Shown in pieces: positions 46,322 to 57,945 of a stretch of 64,000 nucleotides of DNA (position 1 is the stretch's first letter; every line of letters begins with the position of its first letter). Source of the DNA: Sistotremastrum niveocremeum HHB9708 (taxonomy: Eukaryota > Basidiomycota > Agaricomycetes > Sistotremastrales > Sistotremastraceae); the NCBI GenBank assembly GCA_001630475.1, contig KV419446.1, positions 82,408 to 146,407 on the forward strand. Reading direction: 5' to 3'. The position numbers and the translations under genes are program-made. Below the pieces are notes generated by a model. It saw nothing but the letters and a program-made list of their open reading frames with translations, was not told the DNA's origin and ran no database searches.

Positions 46322-48400
46322 TCAATCCAAGACCGCATTCCAAGGGTCGTCAAGGTTGATACATCGAGGGATCAGATCGATGCCTGGATGGGCGAATTGG
46401 ATACTCCAAACGGGAATGCCGCAGACAGTCTGATAATATAATTAGTCACGAATGACTGGGACTGACGGGATCGGAAAGGACTTACCCCTTCCTTGCACGA
46501 AGGCCGACAACGGATCCACACCGCCCACCCAAGCCATTCCATCACTCCATGTATCTCAATCCTCCATCTCCCAAGGACATCATTAACAGAATGCCGGTCC
46601 CGACTCTCAATCTCGAAAGCTTCCGTCCACATAAGCGTGAGAACACGACAGATCTCCGAATTGACGTCTTGAATACTTCGTTGGATAAGCCTCTCGGAAG
46701 GAGTGAGACGATCTTCCGGAAGGGAGGGCATGAACGCTGATGAACATTGTTGATAGATTGGTTCGGCCCATGAGATATTGAGCCATGCCGGGGAGGATGA
46801 AGGCGGAGGGATAGCATCGATCAACATATACGGCATCAAAGCTACCAGTACTTGATTCCTGACATTTGCCGCGATGGTGGCATTATCGATTGCGGGATTT
46901 TCGACTTTCGCAAGCGTGAAGTTAAGATGATCCAATCGGTCCGAGAATCGCTCGATCAAGACTTGGGTGATACTAAGCCAATCCACGCCGCTCGCATTCT
47001 GCGGGGTGACAAGCATCTCCTCAACATCCTTCCTGAATGCGATGACGTCATTCGAACATGCATTCGCAGCGCGCATCGTAAAGCGGGTTTGGTTTCGGCG
47101 GGGGTCGACGAGCGAAGTGTACTTGGGGTCGAATAGGGTGACGTATCCAGAAACATCCACTTGAATGCGTGATTCCGGGATGAAGTTATGCCACATGCCA
47201 GCAAGCATGGCTTCCATCGATACAGAGGTCCATTTTCTCAATGACCCTCTCCAGCCCGCAGGAGGATCCCATGGACCGGGAAGCCGTGGTGGCTTTTCAG
47301 GAGGCCAAGGCACATCTGACTGAATAGGCCTTTCCGGCGAAGTCGAATTGGGTTGTGGAGTGAGCGGCCTCTGAGGAGAAGATTGATCTGGTGAAAGCAG
47401 AAGATTAGCCGAAGGTGGATCACCGAGACGAGGGAACCCACCCTGCGAATGAGAGGATCCCTTCAACGGAAATGTGCACATCGACGACGACGAAACGCGT
47501 GCATCTGCGAGGGTTCCGTTTACTCGATTAACCGAGAATGGATTTGGTCCTACTTGTCCTGGTATAGGACCGGGTGGAAAAGTGGTAATCGACGTGTCAA
47601 CGGGCATGATTTCGGCGTGGGATATGAGCTTCACGTTCTTGGTGAAGTCGCACAACATCAGTTCGCTAGCGTAGCAGGCATTAGCTCTTACTAAATGAGG
47701 AGATGCCTTGTAAACTCACAAAGAGGACTCCATGCTGCAAAATGCATATCAAATCAGCCACCTTCGATGATACAGATAAACGACAAACGAACCGAATGAA
47801 CCCATCCAATCCGAACTTCGCACCCCAAGCACACAGATCGTTGATCCTATCACATTCCCGATAAACATTATCCTTCTCAGCTACACCCCAAATCAAAAGA
47901 TCCTGCACGTCCAAAGGCCCATCCCAAAGCTTCGCCGCCGAATTCCCATCAAAGTACCCCACAGAAATAGGCTTCTCGGAAACATAGGTCAACATCCACG
48001 CCGTCATCTCCCAGCTCCCAAGTAAGTACGAATGCTCAGGATCTAGAGCAAGCCATTCTGCAGAGGTTGGGATTGTCTTCGCGTCTCGTCCGTGGTACAG
48101 GAATGTACCAGCGGGGACTGTCGCAGGCATGAAAGCGTGACCATTGCGATATGCAGTTCCATGCCAATGCTTTAGTATGGAATCAAGGCTCCTGAAGATA
48201 TGGTTGGCTGTTGTATCTGGACTTGGGGTCGCCGCCCATTGTGGTAGCACCTGGAGATTGAGCTCTCCGTTCGGCGAATTGAGCGGCTGCTGAGGTACAG
48301 AGTCAATGCATCCGCAAAGGGTGACAAGACCTAGAAGCAAAAACTGCAATAAGACGCCGTTTGCCACGGTGGACGACGGTCAAAGAACGTTATCTGCCAT
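46322..48400 (-). CDS. Predicted secreted fungal protein, unknown function
   Basis: 621 aa. Exons 48400..48389 (12 nt, MADN), 48343..47793, 47734..47720 (15 nt), 47665..46486 and 46429..46322. The first two exons join to MADNFLLLGLVTLCGCIDS, a plausible signal peptide. If that tiny exon is wrong, the frame upstream has no ATG. A conserved block follows: GTFLYHGRD, EWLALDPEHSYL, VGYFDGNSAAKLWDGPLDVQ and GLDGFIRMESSFELMLCDFT. The last junction depends on the 15-nt exon and gives a good fit to the F-E-x-x-L-C-D-F pattern I recall from unnamed secreted fungal proteins. A Pro-rich stretch lies at about 250-330, then a helical domain with several N-glycosylation sequons (WLNISW, RNQTRF). No catalytic domain recognised. 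Confidence 0.72.
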
Positions 48401-49378
48401 CCAGGTGGGCCGCCGCAGACGAATATCCACCTCGGCCATCGCCGAAGCATCCCCGAGCCCGGCATTTCCGGTTTGATTAAAAAAACAGACAGCGTTAAGA
48501 GGTTTGAGAGGAGTTTGCATCATTGATAGATTGGAAATAGTTATACAGAGGATGATATTAAGCATATTCAAGACCAACCTCGAGGCGCAAACTATTGTAT
48601 CACCATTGAGTAGGTCCGCCGAAGACGAGTCATCAAAAACGCTCGCCGACGGGCATTCAGGAACTTTAAGATTGTCATAAGAAATGATTTCTATGGGCCC
48701 CAGAGATAACGCCTTGGTTATATATACGTAGAAACACGGCATTTGTCCGACTTTCGTGGTGGGATAGATATCGCAAATGGGTATCGGCGAGACGTCCAAT
48801 CTGAGATCGGTCAAAGATTACAGCAGCACTGGTAGACTGGCCAAGCGCCACATGCTTTCTCGAAGCATACCAATTCGTTTGGGTCGTCGACAAGAGTTCG
48901 ATCAAAGAAGAACGCTAAAGCAGACGCTCTAGGCGGCCGAGGTGACGTTGCCGAAATTCGGACCTTGGGGCCTGGAGCCGGCAAAGCGGAATCAAAATAA
49001 GCCGATGCGCTCAACTCGTAGAATGATATGGTGAAAACAACCAAAATTTGCGATTAAAATTTTGCGAAATCCACAGACTGAGTGACATCCAAGGGCCATG
49101 AGCCTAATCCAGCAATGCTAGCAGCACTTCATATGGGGGAACTTCGCAGAATCAAAGACAGGAGAAGATGATTCTTCGATGAGTATCAGGGGTCCGCCTC
49201 AGGTCAAATGATGCGTCACAGCGCAAGCTCTGGTTGATCGCTTAACATCGATATGACTTGAGATAAGATGAGTTCCTCGGTTATATATAAACTTGCGATG
49301 AAGACGTACCCTTGTGCCTCCGGAGTCATCTCCTCACTCTCGTGTCATCACCAGTATTTCAGTCGTTGCGTCTAAGAG
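48401..49378. other. Unresolved region with coding traces
   Basis: Minus-strand frames at 48380-48814 and 48811-49044 have protein-like features: CFEKACGAWPVYQCCCN, a Cys-rich segment, and ICDIYPTTKVGQMPCFYVYI. They could be exons of a small Cys-rich gene just upstream of the secreted-protein gene, but no splice junction kept phase through both pieces and no start was found. It may be a decayed gene. The right part (49050-49378) should carry the promoter of the membrane protein at 49379; TATATATAA occurs about 100 bp upstream of that start codon. Confidence 0.35.
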
Positions 49379-50230
49379 ATGTTCTCACTTTCAGCTTTAT
49401 TCGTGGCTCTGCCCATCGTCTTGGCTCAGACGACCTTCAATCCGACACCCACCTTCGCAACAACAGACCCGTCAGTCTAAAGTCACGTAGTTGAACGAAA
49501 GGACTGACCTGTCGAAAAGAGTTGCGACTGCACCGACCACATGGACGGCATGCTACTACACAGAGACATACGCAACGACTACCCAAACTGTCACCGTTGG
49601 CATTGCGTACGTCAACATCCATCGCACGACGCGTCGATATTGACCATTGAGATAGCGAGAACTTTTCATATGAACTTCCCGCAGGAGCTGTCTGTTATGA
49701 AGCTCACAATGAGGGCGGAATGGTCGTTGACACTCCAGTGTACGTCTCTGATGGCAAACTGAGAATCGTGATAGCTCTTGACTCGTTGTTAGACTTACCG
49801 TCACTGCTCCAACGGTCATCGCAGGACCTTCCATTGACTCCGCTGCAACTTCATCGCCAACTTCCTCTCCATCCTCATCTGGATCGAACTTGAAGATCAT
49901 TATTCCCGCCGTTCTCTGCTCACTGATCGGTGTTCTACTCTTGATCTTCGTGAGCTCAATCTGTCTATAACGAATAAGCCCACTGACGATCGTGATTAGG
50001 GCGGTCTTTGGGTAATGCGTCGTCGCATGCGCTCCACCAAGCAACCCTCACGCGTCGCAGTCTGGGTTAACCGAGCAGGATGGGTCCGCGATGAGAAGTC
50101 TGGCGACAGCATCGGTGAGTCTCGAACTCAGTGCAACATGCGTATGGATTTGCTAACACGTGTTCCTTTAGCTCTGCAGGTACAGGGGAGAAGCCCCAAA
50201 GAGACGGCGCCCGCACAGGCGGCTGTTTGA
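49379..50230 (+). CDS. Small single-pass membrane protein N
   Basis: 197 aa, type I topology. Exons 49379..49470, 49520..49606, 49656..49739, 49793..49949, 50000..50114 and 50172..50230. Signal peptide MFSLSALFVALPIVLAQ; ectodomain with TTWTACYYTE and LPAGAVCYE, two cysteines that could pair. A Ser/Thr/Pro stalk leads to transmembrane LKIIIPAVLCSLIGVLLLIF. The basic cytosolic tail contains RVAVWVNRAGWVRDEKSGD and ends APAQAAV. The paralogue at 59220-60197 has the same six exons with matching phases (2,2,2,0,1), and the last exon is 59 nt in both. The cytosolic WVNRAGWV..DEK.GD.I block is better conserved than the ectodomain, so the tail probably binds a partner. No known family recognised. 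Confidence 0.8.
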
Positions 50231-50961
50231 ACTTTGTCCTCATTTCTGCCATCACTTGATGGACTTGCCCATCTCCCCCCTTGTTTATGAATGACCTGTA
50301 ATGACCTTAGCCAAAATAATATCAACCTAATCGTGGCATACCCTAATAGAGCGAAATTGAGAGGTCAGCGTCAAGTGACGCAATTGATAGCGAACACGAA
50401 CGGCGCTCTTCCAGATTTGGCGTTCATAAAGCAGAAGACAGAGAGGCTTTATCGGGGAAATTGCTGGTGGCTCCGTTCAATTTAACAGTAACTGCTTCGC
50501 AAGATGCCCCCGAACACTCGTCGATGTCTCCATGAGCTGGGTGCAGGGTTTGCGGAGACCGTGTTGCCGTTTTGAGGAACGGCGATCAGATTCGAAGTGA
50601 TAGTAGTCCAATCTGCTGCCCTCGACACATGGCCTAAGTTCGCCAGAAACGGCAAAGTATTGCCCTCACCACGTTAAAACCCCAGCGAAGATGGCTGCCG
50701 ATGGGAGGAAAAGCCTAAAACTGGTGTGACGGCGCGTGACGAACCCGCCCTTAGCCGGTGGTTGGCCTTGTTAGGAACGTTACGGCCAGGGTGACAGCAA
50801 GGAGCGTGACCGGATCTGGTTTCGGAAGCTTGATGACGAAGGTCGCACAGTCGGTCAAAGCGTAGTATCAAGGGTAAAAGCGAATAGCTTTGGATACAAT
50901 AGCGTATTACAATGTACATTACATAGCACGAACCACCAAGTCCGGATCCGGGGACATCCAA
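50231..50961. other. Convergent intergenic gap
   Basis: 731 bp between the 3' ends of a plus-strand and a minus-strand gene. No recognisable gene; the longest frame is 95 aa on the minus strand without motifs. Confidence 0.5.
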
Positions 50962-52012
50962 CTATGATTCCTCGGATTTCTCCTCTCCACGATAAGGCAG
51001 CTCCAACACACCAAATTCGATATGAGGGATCTCTCCTTCCTCAAGACCATGCCATGAATCGGAGTGACTGGCATCTTTTTCTTTGCCTTTGAGATTGGCA
51101 CCAGCTGAAAGAGACGATGAGTTGTGAGCGGATGTAGGTCGATGATGGGGACGAGAAGGAGATGGCATGGCGATAAGAACGGATAGTTGGAGAGGAGCAG
51201 CTGGATTGTTCTGACTCGAGGGAGAAGCTGCCATGGGGAAAGATGACGCAGCCGCTGGTGATGGCGAGGACTGGGTGGGGAGGACTGGTGTTCGGGATCG
51301 TCGGGAGCCGCCGCCAGTGAACATCTGGACAAGACGGGATGCTCGGGGAGCAGGCATGTACGCATAAGGTGACCCTTGCGAATTGGCGTTCTTGTCGTCA
51401 CCTGAAACGGGTTTCACGGCAGCAACAGGCTGGCGATAAGTGATAGAACGGAATCAGTGTTTCGGTCGCAGGGAGAGCAAGACGGGAAGCTGACCAGGAA
51501 CTCAGTCCACTCCTTCTTCTGTGTTGGAAGTGACGACTCAGGAGAGCCGATCCATGCCTCCCACATAGTCGGTTTCTCTCCAATATCCCGGCGATGGCTC
51601 CCACCCATCATCCCAGGCACATAGATCCCATTGGCGATAGCTTCCTGGACTCGACGTCTGAACCTCCGTCTCAACACCAGCGAGCGCACGATGATTGCAC
51701 AAGACACTCCGAGCAATAATAATAGTGTCGTCTGATAACCCATTAGCCGACTAAATCGCTTGCAGATAGGAGTATAAGCAGCACTCACAAGAAACGTAAA
51801 CTATACACCCAACGAATAACGGAAGATAGTTAATATGATGTCAAGCATTCTATAAGTAATAAGAAACTGACCAGGTACAACTCAGAGCCTGTTCCACCCG
51901 TGCTTGGAGCGGGAGTTGAAGAAGGACTGGCCGTTTGTGACTGGGTCGTGGTCGCGACCGTTGGTGTCCCTAGGAACGGCTCGTTCCCTGTCGGGGCCAA
52001 CGACGACGACAT
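50962..52012 (-). CDS. Single-pass membrane protein, conserved fungal type
   Basis: 285 aa in four exons: 52012..51872, 51800..51789 (12 nt), 51731..51495 and 51429..50962. The N-terminus is Ser/Thr/Pro-rich (MSSSLAPTGNEPF) and luminal or extracellular. The 12-nt exon encodes FTFL and completes the transmembrane segment ELYLFTFLTTLLLLLGVSCA. It is followed by a strongly basic stop-transfer region, LRRRFRRRVQEAI, and the acidic/Trp motif GEKPTMWEAWIG. The cytosolic tail (about residues 130-285) is Ser/Pro-rich and disordered, ending LPYRGEEKSEES. All introns are phase 0 and start GTCAGT, GTGAGT or GTCAGC. Skipping the small exon would keep frame but shorten the membrane helix by four residues. 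Function unknown. Confidence 0.82.
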
Positions 52013-53342
52013 AATGGGGGAAAGCGAAGGAGATGACCAGCTGGTAGGCAAGGCGGTGTGAGAACGAGGGCTGCGGCGGCGCTCGACGAGTTCGGGACGG
52101 AGTTTCAACGATCGGTAAGTTCCGCGTTTGCTTTCTGGACCACCTCATCGATGTTATATTCGTGAGTTGAGCTGGAGTCGTTTTTCTGGGCGTCCAACAC
52201 TCTGGGACTTGAGTCCTATTTATTTAGTCAAATTAACATCCTGAAATCGATGGTCCATGGAGTCGACGCGGAAAACCGGCCTTTCGCTCGCTTTTAGAGA
52301 GAAGCGAGTTCATCTTGGGGCGCATCCAGGGACAATGCCAGCCTTGTCGCCGATATTTCACTATCCTCAGCCAACCACCTCAGATTTTAAAAAAACATGC
52401 AACTCTTTTTTACTTGCTTTGTGTCTGTTGTAATCAACTCACAAAAGTCCAGGCTTGCCTGATGGGCTTCACGTTCACTGATGCGCTTTTCTTGTCAACA
52501 CCAGCCAAGACCCTTCTACGCTTAAAGTCCTCTCATTCGGTGTCATGACCTGCTGTTACTCTTCGAAGACCGCATTGAAGACCGCCGTACGGCCAGCTTG
52601 CTATTTTTGCTTCTTCTACGTCACCGAGCGTCGGTATCTCACCCGCTTGTTGCACAACCGGAGTAGCTCGAGCTGGAGTCTGAAGGGACTCGGTCCTACC
52701 CATCACATTTCGACATGCTTCCTGAGTGGAAATGATGTTTTACGGTGATTCTTTGTCTACAATTTTCTCTGATTAAGAATGCTGATGCTGATGATGTTGC
52801 TATATCCGCCCGCTTGCAAACCCCTTTTAATAGAAGCTGTTCTAGACACGTTGAATGTAAAACTCTTGACGTATGAGCGGAAATAAAGCCTAATAACAAG
52901 GCCTCACAGCGACTTTGATGGCCTATGGACACGCATCAGGGTACATCCATGGCTTGATTAATGAGGTCCGTTGAACACAGCACATCCCTGTAAGGCGATT
53001 CCGGGGAACGCGAGATTTGAATTTACGCGTAGTATACGGCGTGAACACGCCGGACCCTGGATCTCGCTATGTCGTCATCACCCTGACACCCTCAGATAAT
53101 TTCAACCGTGGCCTAATTTCTGCTTCGTGATTTGCTTCGTGAGAGCACCTCGAGTCAAAACGTCGACTTGCACGAGGATAACATCTATAATGATGCCTGA
53201 AATAGGGGTATTACATTGAATTAATAAATGCCGTGGTTTCAGAACCCGAATCAGGCGATAGTACGTGGGTTAACCAGTGATATTACTATACAAGTTCAAA
53301 ACGTTCAGGGGTGGGAAATTCGCCAGGTTAGCCTCAACCATC
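52013..53342. other. Divergent intergenic region
   Basis: 1.3 kb between the 5' end of the minus-strand membrane protein gene and the start of the SDR gene. AT-rich near 52380-52420 and 53210-53240. Small frames (about 60-80 aa) show nothing recognisable. Presumably promoters of both flanking genes. Confidence 0.45.
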
Positions 53343-54500
53343 ATGTCAGTCGATTCTCGTCGTCTTCTGGGAGCTGTATGTCTAGTGACTGGTAAGCTAT
53401 CCAATAGCCACGTTGAACTCCAGAATTTTGACGCGACTTTTACGAAATAGGGGCTGGCAGCGGCATCGGACGATCAGTTTCACAGGCAAGTTTCAATTCT
53501 AGTAAGGTTCTAGACTAGAATAATAGATAGGCTTTTGTGAGGTGTGGATGTCACACGATATTGGTCGATCGTGACGATGCTGGCCTCGAAGCTACCATTG
53601 AAGAGGTTCAGATGGATCCTAAACTCTACACGAAGTCTGTAATGGATGTTCTCGACGATCAGGCCGTTGAGCAATTGGTGGAAGATATTCCTAAGCAACA
53701 TGGACGACTCGATTTTGCTATGTGAGACCCGGATGCTAGAATCTGATATAAAATAATCAATTGACGTGAAAACAGAAATTGCGCAGGAATCAATGGAAAA
53801 GACTGTTTGTTTCATGATGAACCCATGGATGAAATAGATAAGGTATGCGCATTAGCGCGGAAATTCTACTCACACTGAAATCGTGGACAAAGCTCCTCAA
53901 CATAAACGTACGAGCTAACATCGTTCTCAATCGGGCGGAAGTCAAAGCTATACTTCTCCCGAAACCAGACCTTCCTTTCAATCCACCACTCGGTATCTCC
54001 GCCCTCGAGCTCGAACGGCGTACTAAGCTTGCCCAGTCATTCAAAGGTGCTATCGTTAATGTAGCCTCCGAATGCGGGTATCGATCAATTGCCGGGATAC
54101 CCGGGTCATACACAATTTCTAAACACGCAATGGTCGGGCTGACCAGAGTGATGGGAGTAAAATATGGCCCTCTCGGCATTCGAACAAACGGTGTTGCACC
54201 TGGGTTTAGCTAAACTATTTTCGTAGGTATTCATCATTGCTGACCTGGCCCCTCTTCAGGTTGATACACACGCCCATGACCAACAGCACGCCAAACCGCG
54301 ACGGAGTTTTTCTATCTATTCCTCAGCGTCGTATCGGATATCCACATGAGATTGCGGATTTGACGTTGTATTTATGTTCTCCGGAGTCCTCATACGTGAA
54401 CGGTGAAACAGGCAAGTCTCGGAAGTTACTGTAAATCGATGAGGACCAGTTTCGATAATCTTCCCCAGTCCTTATTGATGGTGGTTCGTCCCAGACATAA
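53343..54500 (+). CDS. Short-chain dehydrogenase/reductase
   Basis: Complete classical SDR, 278 aa. Exons 53343..53391, 53451..53485, 53531..53721, 53776..53842, 53893..54203, 54260..54411 and 54469..54500. Cofactor motif TGAGSGIG spans the first splice; NCAGI (the NAG-like motif) spans the third; catalytic VNVASECG and YTISK follow; then PGLIHTPM across a splice, and C-terminal GETVLIDGGS. Two introns (53486-53530 and 54412-54468) start with GCAAGT instead of GT, both with strong AG|GCAAGT context, and only this splicing gives the expected SDR sequence. Asp in LVDRDD at the end of beta-2 suggests NAD(H) preference, by family rule. The substrate is unknown. Its 3' end faces that of the NLR gene 79 bp away. 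Confidence 0.9.
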
Positions 54501-54579
54501 ACAAGTTTATCATGGGACCTAAATTCTCAGTTATGGGAGCTTGCATACTGTTCTCTAGACTCTAGTCGTGTGGGAGAAT

Positions 54580-57500
54580 CTAAGCTGTCTGTGATAGTAA
54601 ATGAGCAGTCTCGGTCTCTCCAACAGAAAGGTCCCCTAAGTGATACAATTTGTCTGCCTTGAGAAAATGCTCCCGGGCGCCGTGAATGTCTCCTTCCAAT
54701 AACGAGACCTTTCCCATGCTCACCAGACAATCGGCGATGGGTCCTCGAACTCCCAAGAAACCTATCATCGATAGAGTGACGTCATAGCAGGCTTTGGCAG
54801 TATCAATATCGCTGAGTTGCCGAAAAGCGTCTCCGAGGCGTCGAATTGCTTCCGCCAAACCGACGATATCCGATCGTTGTCTTTCAATAACCACAGCTCT
54901 CGTGTACGACACAAGAGCAGAGATAGGCCTCTGTTCTTTCAACAATAAGTCTCCCATCAGCATCGATGATTCCCCCCACAGATAGGTTCCTTGCGTATGA
55001 AGTTTCCGATAATATGCGAGAGACTCGTGAAGATATGAATATGCCAGCGAATTATTACCGCGCAGCATTTCAACTCGACCAAGAGTAGTGAGACAGTAGG
55101 CCGTATCTGTAAACTGCCTCTCGGCGAAGAATCTGAGTGTGACGTGGATTTGAGGGACGGCATCATCGATCTGTCCCTGCATCAACACAATCTTCGCAAG
55201 ATAAAAACGGATGGCATGCATCCAATCCTGCTGACTCATCTGAGCGAAGACGTTGTAAGCACCGAGGTACGCTTCCCGTGCCTGCGGAAGCATCGACATC
55301 TTGAAGTAGAGATCGCCCAGAGCGTGAAGGATATGTCCGCGGCCGGAATGGCCCGGAAAATAGACTTCCAGAGTCTGGAGCGCTCTTTGAAAGTATCTGA
55401 GTGCCAAAGGAAATGCTCCGCGCACATCGTAGACTTTTGCCAAGACTTCAAGACAGTGAGCAGTGACTTGGAATAATGAGTGCTGTTCGGAAACCTTCAT
55501 TGAATCGGTGGCGAACTGAACTGCATCTTTGAGGTTGCCACTCGCGAAGGCTACATCGGCGAGTCCCCTTAAGCAATTAGCAATGCCTCGAGGATACGAA
55601 ATCTCTCGAGATAGCGTCAAGGCCTCCTGGAAAGTAGCAGCTACTTTATCCAGAGAGGAAGCCGTGCGCAAACGGGTTCCCGCTAGGATCATCATGAGCG
55701 ACACTTCGCTTTTCTTATCGCCAAGTCGACGGCATATTTCCAACGCTTCTTCATAATGAGCGACATCCTGTTTTGGCGTAGTGGGCTGCGAAACAAATAT
55801 CCTCTTCGTCTTGTATACTTCCACGACACAAGCAGCTTCCAACTCTCGATCTCCAAGTTCTTGGCTCGCCTTCCGGGCTTCGTGGATTAAGAATGGTGTG
55901 GTAGAGTCTGCACCATGGACCGAATCTAAGATAGTTGTTTTGGTAATTGCGCGGATGACGTCGGCCGTTTGGATTCTGTGCAGTATCGCAAAGCGGAGGA
56001 CCTGATGCAGGTTCGCGCTATGGGAGGCAAACTGCTCCAGAGCATTCGGATTTCCGGGGTTCTGTTTGCCCCATTCTACAGAACTTTGAAGAGCCAGGAA
56101 ATGATTGAGGATGGGAACAAACTCCGCGGCGTCCATCGGCCGAGTAGCCCGGACGAAGTCGGCTATCGGAGATAGCAACCGTAAGCGCTCGTCTGCACTG
56201 CTCTGACTCAACACAGCGACACGCTTCAGCGCTGCGACGGCCGCTGAGCACTCTGCAGGTTTCAAAGAAACAGATTGCAGTAAATCTGCCTGCGCAAGGC
56301 CGTCGGGTAAAAGCGACAGCGCCTTGAGAACGATATTTGCTTCCGGTACGGCTACGAGACGTTCGCTGTCCAACGTCAATCCGATGGAGACGTCGAGACT
56401 GGATAATCGGGTGTCGTGTCCACGAGTGAGCATTTCTGTATGGGTCTCTTCCCAACGTCTGAGAAGTTCCTCGCATGTAGTCGATTGTGCCAAGTTCGCC
56501 AGGAGCACTATCGCCAATGGGATGTATTCCAGGCGCTTAACGAGTTGCGGAATGATTGGATCGTCCTGAGGTGCGTCTGATATCTCCAAGAAAGTTTGGG
56601 TAGCAGCGTTGGGGGTCAATGTAGAAAGAACAGGCAGAAATGGTCTGTGCCATCGCACGTTCGAAGGTCGCTCTGCCCCTCGCATGGTCACAAGGAGGTT
56701 CAACCCAACACACTCCGTCAATTTAGACAATAACGCTTCAACTTTCTCTCTTCCCGAACTTGGCTCCCAGCAAGTCTCAAGATTATCCAAGACGAGGAGA
56801 ACCCGACGGCGAGTGGTGCGCAATATGCGACTGAGGGTGGGAAGAAAACCACGAGGAGTCATGTCGAAATGACTACTGAGTAAAACAAGGAGCGAATCGG
56901 CATCGGTCGCAGATTCGCAAGGAATAAAGTGTCGTCGTGTAGCGAAGGTTTCGATGACTTTCGAGTCATGGAGGACTTTAAGCGCCAGACTGGTCTTGCC
57001 CATTCCGCCTGTGCCTAGAATAGCACAGTGCGCTCCTTCCGTGCCGAGGAGATCCACAATCGCATCGACTTCCTTTTCACGACCGTGAAATATCTCTGGT
57101 GGCATAGGAAGCAACACTGGGGAACGTCTGGTACCATGCATGACCTATGTAGGAAAATTAAGTTCGAGTCAATCAGTAGGAAAATCATCCTTACAACACC
57201 ATCTAAACGCTGGGCAATCAGGTCAAGTTCTTTACGACGTATTTTCTCCATAGACGACTGTAAAGCGCCCTCTGTAACGCCAATTCGTGACTGAATCTCG
57301 TCAGATAAACGCTTGTTTCGCAGAGTCACTTGTAGCTTAAATAGTGCTCAAAGTTAGGTTCGTACAACCCGAACCAAATTTACGTACCAAAAATCTTGAG
57401 ATAGCACCGTCGAGAATATCCTCGCATCTTTTACTTGTTGACTGGATCTTAGAGGTTTGCAAAGTCCCTTTCAGCCCATCCTCTTTCGGAACGCCTGACA

Positions 57501-57945
57501 ATTCATCCTGTATCTCCCGGAGAGAACTGTCATAGATGTAAGTCAAGATTCAGCTCATACCAACTAGACTGACCTCGTCACGTTCTCGATTATATGTATC
57601 ATCTCATGATTTAATGAGGTTTGCGCAGGTATGCTAGAGCTTATGGCCGTCGCGAGCTCCGCCGCTCTTTCACCGACTCTAATCGCCTCTTCACGGGCCG
57701 TTCTAGCCGTCTATATCGATGTCGGCTGCCAGCGAACGCAAAAAGATGAAAGTGATACCTGAGCAGTCTGCAGAAAAAGATCAGATATTGAAGTTCTTAT
57801 ATCAAACGCTTCGCACTAGAGTACTTACACTGAGAATGGGATAGCTGACAGCAGCCAACGACTTGATCTCGAGCGGGCTCGAGACGGCTGCAATATTGAC
57901 CAAGCCTTGAAGCAAGACAGTAGAGTTTCTCCGATTAGGTGCCAT
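54580..57945 (-). CDS. NLR-like STAND NTPase (NB-ARC plus TPR)
   Basis: 1035 aa. Exons 57945..57829, 57767..57759 (9 nt), 57710..57574, 57526..57388, 57335..57195 and 57144..54580. The N-terminal ~180 aa are helical (SSPLEIKSLAAVSYPILSTA, EAIRVGERAAELATAISS), like the N-terminal helical regions of basidiomycete NLR-like proteins. The nucleotide-binding core: IFHGREKEVD, P-loop LGTGGMGKTS (~224-233), Walker B VLLVLDNLE (~295-303), LLVTMRGAERP (sensor-like) and RLEYIPLAI (GLPL-like). Helical-winged region to ~550, then TPR-like repeats to the end (ILHALGDLYFKMSMLPQARE, ALVSYTRAVVIE, ADCLVSMGKVSLLEGD). The 9-nt exon (TAQ) is optional by phase but improves the helix pattern. Related proteins act in non-self recognition and programmed cell death in fungi; that role is inferred here. 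Confidence 0.88.

Noticed and set aside
53893-53975. Extra 34-nt intron after LLNIN in the SDR gene
   Set aside because: The frame is open through it and reads as expected SDR helix sequence (VRANIVLNRAEVKA), so no intron is needed.
54794-56872. Several plus-strand frames of 60-110 aa opposite the NLR-like gene
   Set aside because: They are shadows of the long minus-strand NB-ARC/TPR exon.
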